Assembly: GCA_943736015.1 (NCBI GenBank)
Contig: OX031065.1
Span: 35,168,427 to 35,232,426 of the forward strand
Direction: 5' to 3'
DNA length: 64,000 nucleotides
Source of the DNA: Tridacna crocea
Taxonomy: Eukaryota; Mollusca; Bivalvia; Cardiida; Cardiidae
Shown: positions 20,940 through 32,500 of the stretch, in pieces
Position numbering within the stretch: position 1 is the first letter of the stretch
How the letters are laid out: the number at the start of each line of letters is the position of its first letter
Made by a program: the position numbers and the translations under genes
The notes under the pieces: generated by a model
What the model was told of the DNA's origin: nothing
Database searches by the model: none
The model's input: only the letters and a program-made list of their open reading frames with translations

Positions 20940-22013
20940 AGCTCACCATAGCACAAAGTGCTAAAGGTGAGCTATTGTGATCGTCCTATGTCCGGCGTCC
21001 AGCGTATGTCGTCCATCAACAATTTTTTAAAATATCTTCTCCTAAATCATTGGGCAAATCTTGATGAAACTTGGCAGGGATTGTTCAAAGAATAGAATTC
21101 CACTCATAATTCTGGTTGCCATGGCCGCAAAAAGGAAAAAAAAAAATTCAAAATCCTTGAAAATCTTCTCTGAAAGTAGAAGGCATAGAGTTTTGATATT
21201 TGGTATGTGGCCATCTCCTAGTGGACCTCTACCAAGTTTGTTCAAATAATGAGACTGGGGTCAAAACTGGCCCCACCCCGGAGGTCACAGGTTTGAGCAT
21301 AGGAACAAAGAAGGAACAATTTAAGAATCTTCTCCAGTGTAAATTGAAGACATAGAGCTTTGATATTTAGTATGTAGCATCTCCTAGTGGACCTCTACCA
21401 AGTTTGTTCACATGATGGCCCTGGGGTCAAAACTGGCCCCACCCAGGGGGTTACAAGTTCAAACATAGGAACAAAGGATGAAAACTTTAATATTCTTCTT
21501 CTCACAAAGTAAAAGGCATAGAGCTTTGATATTTGGAATGTAACATCTCCTAGTGGACCTCTACCAAGTTTGTTCATATGATGCTTTGGGTTCAAAAGTG
21601 GCCCTGCCTCGGGGGTCATAAGTTCCAACACAGGAACAAAGAAGGAAAACTTTAAAAAATTTCTTCTCTGAAACTTGATGGCGTAGAGCTTTGATATTTG
21701 GTATGTAGCATCTTCTAGTAGACCTCTACCAAGTTTGTTCATATGATGCCCCTGAGGACAAAACTGGCCCTGCTCTGGGGGTCACAAGTTCAAACATATG
21801 AACAAAGACAGAAAATTATAAAATTCTTCCTCTCTAAACCTAGAAGGCATAGAGCTTTGATATTTGGCATGTAGCAATTCCTACTGGAGCTCTCCCAAGT
21901 TTGTTCATATCATGCCCTTGGGGTCAAAACTGGCCCTGCTCCTGGGGTCACAGGTTAGTTTAAAGTTCATCACATAAACATGTGGGAAATAAAGCTATAG
22001 TCTCAGGTGAGCA
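20940..22013 (+). mobile_element. AGCTCACC element with a 166-bp internal satellite
   Basis: Opens with a hairpin, AGCTCACCATAGCACAAAGT then GCTAAAGGTGAGCT, and closes with TCTCAGGTGAGC. Inside, the word AGAGCTTTGATATTTGG (with variants) recurs at about 21,187, 21,354, 21,520, 21,685 and 21,851, a period of 165-167 bp over five units. The plan of short inverted ends around a satellite resembles the pearl-type repeats described in bivalves. Confidence 0.75.
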
Positions 22014-23221
22014 CTCCATTTAATTTAATAAAAACAATTTCTGGGAACAAAACTGAAAAAAAAAAAGTTACATTTTAGTACAAACAGCTAGGAATCATTT
22101 ACTAGATCTATATAACTTTTTCAAGAAATTAAAATAGTTGCAAAACACTAATCTTCTCTGACATAACGTGCCAAAATTTTGTTCCAAATACTCAATTAAT
22201 ATAAAACAAATATGTGTTATACAGGTGACTCGAAGTGAAATATTATAATCTGAACCAGAAAATATTTTTCTACATTAGACTGGAATTTCTTTTACTTTAC
22301 AATTTTGTTACATGAAGGACATGTCGATGTGTTATGACTAGCATTGCATCACAGTAGACAATATTCCAGTGTGGATATAAGGAACCTGATCAAACAAAAA
22401 AATCCAACTTAATTTTCAAAAATCGTGTCTCCTAAAATCTGCCATAATTATATAATAGCTCATAGATGGCCGTGAATATACATTAGTGGGTGGGGTAAAA
22501 GATAAGCAAGACCGTAACAAATATACAATGCAGGAATTTAGTACAATAGTAAGCATTTAGTTCTCATCAAACCCTTTCACAAGAAGTTGAAACACAAAAG
22601 TCTTAAATGATATTAAGTTGCTCATAATTTTCAAAAAATGTATGCAAATTTGGTGGGTGGGATAACACCTGGACACCCACTGTATTTTATCTTCTCCTGT
22701 ACCTGAATTTTACCATTGCTTATGTGCTTAACTATCAGTTAGACCTATTTGCAATCAATATACTCCGGAAGATATTGAAATTTTGTTGTTTATACACATA
22801 AGCTCAATTCAATGCTTTTTAAGTGGGTGGGGTAACAAAATGTCGTCTGAAAAAAATCTGCATCCACCCTATTTTGACTTCTATATAGCTGTATTACCAC
22901 CTGGTACCAATGAAATTTTTCTACCAGACGGATTGAAAAAAAAAAAAATGAATCCAGCTTGCCAGGCCTTAGACTATTAGTTCAGAGTCTATAGAAAATA
23001 ACAGGGTAATCAGATTTTGACTGACAGAAAGTTTAAGTTAGGTTTTTGCACTTTATATGAAGGTGGAACTAAAATCAAAGTTGCAAAAGTATTCAAAGAC
23101 TAAGGTAACATTAAAGTTAGGTTTTTCCTGAAGTTCTTGTAATTTTTCAATGAATATCTTGTATGGGCACCTCTGCTGTCGATACAGGCAATTATTCGAG
23201 GTTGCACTATATGGACTGTTT

Positions 23222-23758
23222 TTGTGATGAAAATTTTACAAAACTACAAAAAAAAAATCATCCGATAATAAGAGAAAATATAGATTTACTACAGCCCAGG
23301 TCGACACTGACGGGAAACACGTTCTATTTTTCCATGAGCAACTCGCTCATTTACATATAGGAAATACACAGACAAAGCTTCAAACATAGTGTCTAAAAAA
23401 GACATCATGGAAAATAATTACATGTTTGATATGTTATGGAAATAGACAGACAAAGCTTCTAACATAGTTTCTAAAGAAGATATTATGGAAAATAATTACA
23501 TGTTTATGTTATGGAATTTAAGCGTCATTAGTCACGTGCCAGTCATGTACATGTACATTCCCGCAATACTTTTTTGATTTCTGGCACAAAATCTAAAAGA
23601 ACCTTAAGAGGCTAAGGAATATTTTAAGAGAACACATCAAGAACTTTTTTGTAATGTTATGATTATCATCAATGATTTGTATTGTTGTTTCATATAAATT
23701 TCAATGATTTATAAATTTTATAATTTGGTGAGATGTGAACAATCTAAGTACCCACCTT
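23222..23758 (+). repeat. Dispersed repeat (family R), copy 1, 5' end unclear
   Basis: Contains AACCATCCGATAA-like, ACTGACGGGAAACACGTTCT, AATTACATGTTTGATATGTT and GTCACGTGCCAGTCATGTAC blocks, ending at TACCCACCTT. The same order of blocks occurs at 61,711-62,255 and, inverted, at 39,699-40,160. A 58-bp piece near 23,385-23,500 is duplicated. Confidence 0.65.
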
Positions 23759-23759
23759 G

Positions 23760-24832
23760 AAACCAGATTTTAAAGCAATTTCGCAGAAATTTTCCTCAGA
23801 TCCCGCTTTTCAAAAATTGTGTGCAAAATTTGATCCGTCAAGAAACATGGCTGTGGTGGTGTGGGGGTACATAAGCACTATATGGAAATGAAGAAATTCT
23901 TAGAAATTTTTCTTCTCCGAAACCACTGGTCAGAAATTGTAATAATTTCACAAAAATATTCCTTAGGTGACCTTTTAAAATTCATCAAAAGACCGTATAG
24001 GTATTTTGATGAAAAGGTTTATTGCAGACGTCAACCTATACCAGGTGAGTGCACTGGTGAGAAATGCTGATCAATATGCACACTTTCTACTTGATGTATT
24101 TGATAGCTATGTATTCCAAGAGGTAATATATAGAGAATAATCAACTGGTTATTTTTTATATGAAAAATATTTCACGAGGATGCGTTGTTAGGCGTTGAAA
24201 AAACGAGTGCGCAGCACGAGTTTTTTTAACGCCTTACGACGCGTCCGAGTGAGATATTTTTCATATCAAAAATAACCAGTTGATTATTCTATTTATTATA
24301 TAACTTATTAACATCATTATTTGTAATTTTGCGTTTGAAAGTCGAAAAAAATGTAGTCGAAAAAAAGGTAGTTCCCAAATGACGTCAGGAAGTGAAAGTT
24401 GATAACGTCACTAGTGATGATATCAAAATTTATTACACTGGGAAATTCCAGGATTTCACTGCTAGGTATATAATAAAAAACTGTAATCTTTGGAATAAAT
24501 GCATATTTCACCAGTTATCAAAATGGCCTCTGTCTGTGTCTAAACCGTCTTGTTGTTCACCATTTCTGTACTTTATAATAGATTGTTTTCTGAATTATAC
24601 ACAAATGTTATAATTATGCTAAATTCTGATTCGTCAAAAACACGGCTGTGGTGATGAATGTAGGGGTGCTGATAGATTTTGAAATAATTTTTTCTATGTG
24701 ACCTTTCAAAATTGCTTGGCAAATTAATTATTTTGTTTCCAAAACTTCCATATTTCAAAAAAAAATATCCTCTATATCGTTCATATTAAAAAATTCAGGT
24801 AAGCGTTCCAGAGCCATATTGGCCCTCTTGTT
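23760..24832 (+). repeat. Partial satellite-bearing element with a palindrome inserted
   Basis: Units with GATCCGTCAAGAAACATGGC and GAAATGAAGAAATTCTTAGA match the third AGCTCACC element (42.6 kb). It ends with CAGGTAAGCGTTCCAGAGCC. It has no clear left end and is split by the palindrome at 24,131. Confidence 0.6.
24131..24291. repeat. Foldback element P7
   Basis: TAGAGAATAATCAACTGGTT at the left and AACCAGTTGATTATTCTA at the right. Further inside, TATGAAAAATATTTCAC and GTGAGATATTTTTCATAT pair, and a centre with AAAAAACGAGTGCGCAGCAC can pair with itself. Confidence 0.75.
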
Positions 24833-24980
24833 TACTTATTTTTATGTCTAACAGATTGATAAATTGTCACAGAAAACGATTTAAATAATGGCTTTTTTTC
24901 AGTCCAGGTAAAGTATCTGAGAAGAAGTCATTGATTGCTGATAGCGTTTTTGTAGTGGTTAGAGTGGAACATCTCATATC

Positions 24981-25060
24981 TCGTCGGTTTACTTAAAAAA
25001 CCTCGTACCTACAGCTTGTTACAAGCTGAAGTTACGAGGTTTTTGATGTACATCGACGAT
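24981..25060. repeat. P2 palindrome, copy 3
   Basis: TCGTCGGTTTACTTAAAAAA and CCTCGTACCTACAGCTTG pair with CAAGCTGAAGTTACGAGG and the following TTTTTGATGTACATCGACGA. It lies about 1.2 kb before gene B. Confidence 0.78.
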
Positions 25061-25971
25061 CCACTGTTTTCGCTCTTTTGAGAGATACTCTGACAAAATT
25101 AGCATTCATTGTATAGCATTAACATGGTCTTTATTCTCTAGACTAAAAAAACTAGATTTGCTTTCACCTATTTTGCGCCGTACAGGTCTTTTGATAAAGG
25201 TTACTGTTCGTCATCTAAAAGATAACCCTGTATAAAAATAGCGCAGGGTTCAGTATCATTTTATATTTACATATATATTTTAAACCCTATGATATCATTT
25301 GCAGGGTTGCGTTACTCTTCACTGCTAAGCAACGGGACTATTTCGTCCTAAATATTTTACCACAGTTTCACGCCCACAGTCAAACTGAAGTTGCGCAACC
25401 TTACGATATTTTAGACAAACAAAAGCAATCAGCCGCTGCTTCGTGGTGGTCTTAAGGTTTTCGGACGGATACATGCTACAGGTTTGATGTACAATAGTTA
25501 ATAAATATAACATTTCGTGAAAGAAAATGTACAGGAATGACTCCTGTTACAATTATAAGTATCCATACATACAAAACTTGAGAAATTATTGCGACAATAA
25601 TTGATTGAATTAAATAAAATTAGATTATTCATAAATTATTAGGAGTAATTATTTCATTGGTTTTGATTTTGCTTTACGACAATTTATTTTCAACTCAAAC
25701 GTGTCATTATTTTTTCGGAAAAGTCGAAAAATCTTTATCTATCTGGCAGTGAAAAGTTTTTTTTTTTTAATTCAGATAACCTACGTCTTTAATAATCCTT
25801 ACGAGCGACAATAACTGATTTCATCGACGTCGGGAGTAAATGTTGCTCAGGTGATAAAACATCGTCATGAACAGAAAAGAAAAGAGAAAATAAGAAAACG
25901 CCGATTACTAGCAACTTCTCACCTCCCCACAATATCTTCAGACTCTTTCCTCCTCAGAATCGTTTAACACA

Positions 25972-26184
25972 TTAATCCCTACTATTGACGACCATGAGAA
26001 ATAAGCCTTTAGAAAACATTGTGGGAAAAGGAGAAATGCTGGTATTCAGCATTTTCTTCTTTTCACGCAATGTTTTCTACTCCTCACGAACCTAATTTCA
26101 AATTTTCAGTCACTTTTATTTTGTCGTCTGCAAATGCTTTCTATTCGGACAAGCCTAAATTATTGTCGTTTGTTAATGAGTTAA
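25972..26184. mobile_element. P1-type MITE upstream of gene B
   Basis: TTAATCCCT at the left and ATGAGTTAA at the right. The core is GAAAACATTGTGGGAAAAGG and its complement. It ends about 60 bp before the acceptor of gene B's first coding exon, so it occupies the 5' UTR intron or promoter-proximal DNA. Confidence 0.75.
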
Positions 26185-26246
26185 AATATAGAACTTTGTG
26201 TTGAAAGGTTAAAACAAATATATTATTAGATGATATATTTTTTCAG

Positions 26247-26561
26247 CTCCAAGAATTCCAACAACAATGAAAGTACAGAATGCTTGGATACTTAGCGCTT
26301 TTCTAACATTAGCTTGTAAAGTGAATGTCATTTTAACCCAAAGCTGGACCGGAAATGAAACCAGCACCAATGCCCCCATTGCCAACGTCTTTGAAATGGC
26401 GAATGGTGTTGACCTGCAGAGCATCATTAGTGACTTACAGAAAGATGGACGGTTGGTGGAATTATTAAGCTCTGCGGTTTCCAACAATTTAGACGTAAAC
26501 AGAAAATGTGTAGAAGATCTTAGTCTTGCCTTTACATCGAGAGATATGTGGGCTGTGAAGA
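26247..26561 (+). CDS. Gene B exon 1 (signal peptide)
   Basis: A TTTTTTCAG acceptor precedes 20 nt of 5' UTR and ATG at 26,267 with A at -3. It codes a signal peptide (AWILSAFLTLACKVNVILTQ region), a helical stretch (IISDLQKDGRLVELLSSAVS) and CVEDLSLAFTSRDMWAVK. The donor is GTAAGT at 26,562, phase 1. The acceptor implies a non-coding exon further upstream, which I could not place. Confidence 0.9.
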
Positions 26562-29500
26562 GTAAGTTTTTATGATTTAGTTACCACCGTTTTCAACATT
26601 TTTCAGACACACTGTGTTCCAGTGAGCCCATTCATGCATTCCGAGGGATTTATTTCTTATTATTAATTAACTATTGGATGTATAGAAGTTATACATGGAA
26701 ACCGGTCCACGCGATACCAGTCACGTTTCTGATTTCATATAGTACGCAGGTCGTGACCACGGCTTGATACGACTTGACCTTCAATCAATACAGTTGTCCT
26801 CGTATCAATATTGATGACCCGCGACCAATACAGAAATCCTTGAACGTGATTGGTCAAAAGTTCAGTTGCGTGAGCATCTGCGCTTACTTTTAGCCAATCA
26901 CGTTCAAAGAGCCGGCAAAGTAAACGTAACCCAAAACTTGATATTTGTTTCCAGCAGGGTAGAAAGCATTGTGGGAAAAAGGAGAAAATGCTGGTTTCCA
27001 GCATTTTCTCCTTTTCTCACAATGTTTTCAGAAGGCTTCTTTTTCAGGGCCGTAAAAACCAGAGATTGTTTAGTAAAGGGTTAATTAATAAAATTGTCAC
27101 TAATCAAGTGATTTCGTATTGACATCGGGCCAATACGGCTGACCTCGGACCTGTAACTGGGCCAATACGAAATCACGTTATTAATAACATTATAGTATTA
27201 CTTCGCTTAACTTGCTTTCTAAGCCATTGACTGCTCTCCTAGTTCCACATCGGCGAACAACCACACAAATGTGAGAGTGGAATCAATGAATCTCATTAAA
27301 AACCCAGTTGCGACCAAAAAATTAAAACAGGTGTTAAAATACATTTAGATTTAAATCGTAGAATTCAAAGGTCTGGAAAATATTGAAAATATGACAGTCT
27401 GCTAGTGTGTGATCGGTGAGAGTGTTAGTCGCTGGCAAGAAAAAAATGATTTTAAGATCAGGCAGAAAGTAAACAAAAGATGGAGTAACCTGGCAGGTTT
27501 TAAGCTAGTTTTGACATTTTCTCAGCCAGTGACTAACGCTGGGACCGACTGTGCAAAAGCAGATTATCATCGCCGCAAATATTCTGTTTTTATGTTGTAT
27601 AATTTAAATTAAAATGCATTTTTACACCCGCTTTTTTAATTTTAGTAGCTATTGCTCCTTCGATCCTTGAAATGCATTTGGCCATGATATTGGCGTCAAT
27701 AATTGCATATTGACGCCAATACCATGGGCGTGTGAAAAAATCTGAAAATTTTTAAGCATCATAAATTACAAAAGAAAAAAAATTCACACATGGATAAATG
27801 CAATCGAAAGTTGAGGAGCACACTGATAATGAAATAGACATATAAACAAACATGAATTGTACGGTATTCCTCATATATAACAGTTCATATTTTACCTGAT
27901 ACAACAGATAGGTTTATTGTGTTTAATAAATAGACATTTTGCTTCTTTTATGCACAGTGCTTGACGCCATAGGTAAACCTCATAGTGGATTTCTTTATAA
28001 CTTGGACGCTAACTGGCTGGGCTCCTACGACGAGTGTGTTGGTATTCAGGCTATTACTTACTCAAATGACACCATAAAGTCTGATCCTGTACACCACTTT
28101 GACGGAAAGTATTGTAAAATTGGGATACCGGTACCTTCTTCAATCATAGCCCCAAACCCTCTGGTACGTGCTGTCTCAAATTGAGCATTGATTGTAAAGT
28201 CTATTTAAGTTATAGGAATAAATATGAATTTTACGGTAATATGAGGTATGGATGAATGGACGAATGAATGAATTAGTTAATTAATTAATTTATTTATAAG
28301 CTGATTAATTAATTACTGTTGATATACGACTCATTGATAGCTCTGTTCAGTTACATGTAGCTCGCATGAATGTGTTTTAAGATGATAAAGTGGGACAATA
28401 AAGAAGCATTGCTCAGTGTGAATACCTTACTGCCTCAGTGTGAAATTTTGTAGCAAGTGAAAACTGGATTACTATAGGAAATAAGATAATGAATTCATTC
28501 TTTTGTGAAAACCTTTATCCTTGTTCTACTGCATAAATAATTAGTTTAATGTAAAACCTTTTTTTTTCTTCCTCTTCACTGTAGGTTTTATTCCATACTT
28601 ACATATATACATGTAAGAGAGATATCCAAAATTTTAGTTACAGTCTCTTTTTTTGTTTTTGTTTCAACGTTTCTGAGCTATACAACGTTTCTTGGATCTG
28701 AGCTATACAACTCCCAACAAGATACCTTTCAAAATCATAATCTGTATGAAATTAAATGTGTTTGTGTATGACTCTAGTTGGGAAACATAAATTGACTACG
28801 CTTTGCTTGATGTCCCTCCACTTTTTCAAGTTTTGAAGAGAACTTAACCAGGGGCTTTAGTGGATGTAATAGATCAAGATTAAACTGCACGGAATTGATT
28901 TTGGATTTATGGTATCTGTTTGTATAGTCAATTGTATGCAATACAAACAGTTTCGTTGAACTGCATTTTCACGAGCCAGAAAAGGCATGAATAGCTATTT
29001 AACTCATTTGATAAAATTTTGTAGAGAGACGGGATTCTGAATTATAATTATTTGCATCACGTTTCAGCGATATCGACAAAGCTATTCAATTACCCTATGT
29101 GCTTTTGTCAGATTGTCTGCATGTGCAAAGGGTGACTCTTAAAAATTGTCCAAGACAAAAACGAAAAACATATTTACGTCAGTTTCTGGGGAAAAATGAG
29201 CCTATTCTAGCTCAAAGGGTAGAGCCATAGTAAATTCAAACTATATAGCTGGCTCTCTGATTCACTGAAACCGAGAGTCTAAACCAATCAGATAATTACT
29301 GTTAGACTGCATTATTAGAATATTATCAAGACTTGTTGGTGAATCAAACACTGGCTTATATATTCTATTCGCTCAAAGGTGAAAAAATCGTATCTGCTAG
29401 AACTTCCAGCAGTTGAGCAGTGGAGAAAAATATTTTCAACTTCATTCAAAGCCGCATTTTGCATGATCAAAAGACAGTTACTAATTAAATATAAAAAATT

Positions 29501-32500
29501 GTCCACATTTTCTGATAAGTATGTATGACAAATGATATTTTTATTTCATGCTTTCCAGTAGGATATCGAGAAATAGCAGTGAATATATTTTTCGTTCTTT
29601 CACAGGTGGTTACCGATTTTCATGTTCTTGTTACCGAGGTTAATTGCATGTGGGAAATATAACGTCATTTACCGTACATTTCTCGCGCTTGACGTAATAT
29701 TGTAATGCGTTGCTATGCGGGAGGGGTACGCAACGGGGAATAACGGAAAAGACCTGTACTGGATTTTGATAAAGCTCCTCCAAGAAAGGGTTAAAAGCAT
29801 GAAATAAATAGCAGCCACGAGTGAAAATATTACCGATGGTGTCCACTCGATGAAATAAATGTCGATCTTTCACCGAAAAAAACAAATAACCTCTATATCG
29901 TTTGCTGCAGGTACGAGGAGGTAATGGAAACTTAAAACTTGGTATTTGCCTACCTGACTCTTGTAATACTGATGATCTGAAAACTTTCATGACGTTTGGT
30001 AAGTAAGCATTTCAAAGCTTTATCTACAGCGATTAAATAGCACATTTCAAATAGGTAGACTGTAGTCGTTTTGTTTGAAATACCCAAAATTACCCGAAAT
30101 TTGGAGAAGAACTTTTTAAGCATATAAATTAGAAATTATGCTTTTGTTCTCATCCTTTTCTTCGGTATATTTGTCATATGATAGTATTTTATTGTCTCTT
30201 GTAAACTTGTATATAACAGTTAAATAAAATATGTATATTCTACACCTAAACTAAACCTAATTAGCACTTTTTTTCAATACAGAATTGCAAATTCAAGATA
30301 AAAACAAAAGCTTTGCTCTAACAAAAGACACATCCCCGTGATATTGATACCAGGAAGTCATCGTATTAATATTGATTTATCAAATCCTTTTTTTTAAACG
30401 AATGACTGAATCATGAGATAGAAACTTCTTTGGAAATGCAGAAATTTAACAATAAGCTGAAAGTTTCGACTGAAGTCAGTCTACGCCATTTACACAGGGT
30501 GACATTAGTCGAAATCTTTTGCAACTGCATTAAGTTATTACCAAAAGACAAAATTTCAGACTGGTCCAAATTGAAAGCATCTAAAGACGACCAAATAAAT
30601 GAGACTAAAGAATTGAAATTTGTTTTAGGAAGGGAAGGGAAGAAAACATTGTGAGAAAAGGAGAAAGTGCTGGTTACCAGCATTTTCTCCTTTTTTCCAC
30701 AATGTTTTCAAAAGGCTTCTTTCACAGGGATGTTAAAAGTCGGGATTTTGTGACAAAGGGTTAAACCTACTTTAACAGATAATGGCCCATTTAAAACTAC
30801 TGTACTACTTCGAGGTAACTTAACTTTTAAAATTTAAAAGGCTTTGTGCAGAAAGTGATCCAAACGATCCCCCAATTACAGCAAATAATAGATAACGAAA
30901 TACCTTAGAGTTTTATAGACGTAGAAAATTTGTTTGAGAAGTAGAATTCGGTGACATTTTTTAGCTCACCTGGGCACAAAGTGCTTAAGGTGAGCTTTTG
31001 TGATCTTACTTCGTTCATTGTCGGTCGTGAGTCGTGTGCCTTCAACTTTCAGGTTGTGCACGCTCTAGGGACCACATTTTGAGTCCGATACTTATGACAC
31101 TTGGTCAAGAGTATTGTCTTGAAATATTCGAGACTAGTTTGAATACAGGTTATATTGTATAAAAAAAACTAGGTCACTTGGTCAAGTCTTAGAAAAAGCT
31201 TGTGTACACTTTAGAGGCCATACTTTCAGTCCAATACTCATGAAAAATGATCAGAATGTTCGTCTTGATAATAACTCAGACCTGTATGAAGATAAGTAAG
31301 GTCGTGAGAAAACAAGGTCAATAGGTCAAATCTTAGAAAAAGCTTGTGAACACTCTATAGGGCACATTTTCAGTCCAATTCTTATAAAAAAAATTGGTCA
31401 GAATCTTTGCCTTGATAATATCTCAGACAATTGTGAAAATAGGTTACGTCTTGTCAAAAACAAGGTCAATAGATGGAAAAAGATAGTGTGCGCACCAGAG
31501 GCCACATTTTCTGTCAAGTACTGATGAAACTTGGTCAAATTGTTTGTCTTTATGATATATTAGACCATTTGAAAATGGGTCATGTCTAGTCAGACACTAG
31601 GTCACTGGGTCAAATCTCTGCAAAAGCTTGTGTACACTCCAAAGACCATATATTTTGTAGATTATTCATAAAACTTGGTCAGAATGTTTGTCTCGATGAT
31701 GTCTCGCACGAGTTGTAAAACGGGTCACGTCAGATAAAAACTGGGCCAAATCTTAGAAAAAGCTTATGTGTACTATAAAACCAAATTTCAGTCCAATACT
31801 CAGGACAAAATGACCAGTATGTTTGTCTTGATTACGTCTTACGTGTATTTGAAAATGGGTTATGTGTGGTTAAAAAGTAGGTCACAAGGTTAAATTTTAG
31901 AAAAAGCTTGTCTACGCTGTAGAGACCATATTTTTATTCCGACATAAATGAAAGTTGGCCAAATGTTAGCATTGATGAGATCTAGAATAAGAGTAAAGCC
32001 GGGTTATTTGGGGACAATCAATAGGTTATCAGGTCAAATATTTGAAATGATATCCGTACCTTCTAGAGGTGACATTTTCTATCCAGCTCTTATGAAAATT
32101 ATTCAGATAGTTTGTCTTGTTGATATCTGAGTAAGGTCTGAAAATGGTTTAAAAAAAGAAAACAGAAAAATTAGGTCATTAGTTACATTTAAGATAAAAC
32201 GTGTGTTCTGTTCTGTTCTGTAGTAGCCAATTTTTATTCGAATACTCATAAAAGTAAATGTTAGTTGGATAGTCTGTCTCAAGATTTAGATAAACCGTGT
32301 GTACACCGTAGAGGTCACACTTTCTGTCCGATACTTACAAACGATGGTTTTAATGTTTGTCTCGATAATGACTAATTAAGTTTGAAAATGTGCAATGTGC
32401 GGCTTAAAAGAGGATTATGGAAAAAAAGTCAAGAAAAAGCTTGTGGAGAGGCCATATCGATAGGTGAGTGCAACACTATTCTAAGTGCCTGTACAATGTA

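Larger units (their letters stand above)
14858..26246. other. Intergenic repeat-rich stretch between the two NRF-6-like genes
   Basis: No exon with family resemblance was found in these 11 kb. The stretch holds two P4 MITEs, one P3, a chimeric P1/P2, further P2 copies, palindromes, a (TC)n tract, degenerate satellite units and one complete satellite-bearing element, listed separately. The longest unassigned open frame (17,794-18,165, +, 123 codons) resembles nothing I recognise and has no clear splice or promoter context. The first exon of gene B, with any promoter, should lie just left of 26,247. Confidence 0.6.

Noticed and set aside
20940-22013. CRISPR-like array
   Set aside because: Units are 166-bp head-to-tail repeats without unique spacers, in a eukaryotic context.
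29640-29990. 116-codon minus-strand frame
   Set aside because: It lies opposite gene B exon 3 and intron and shows no recognisable protein. It is an antisense shadow.
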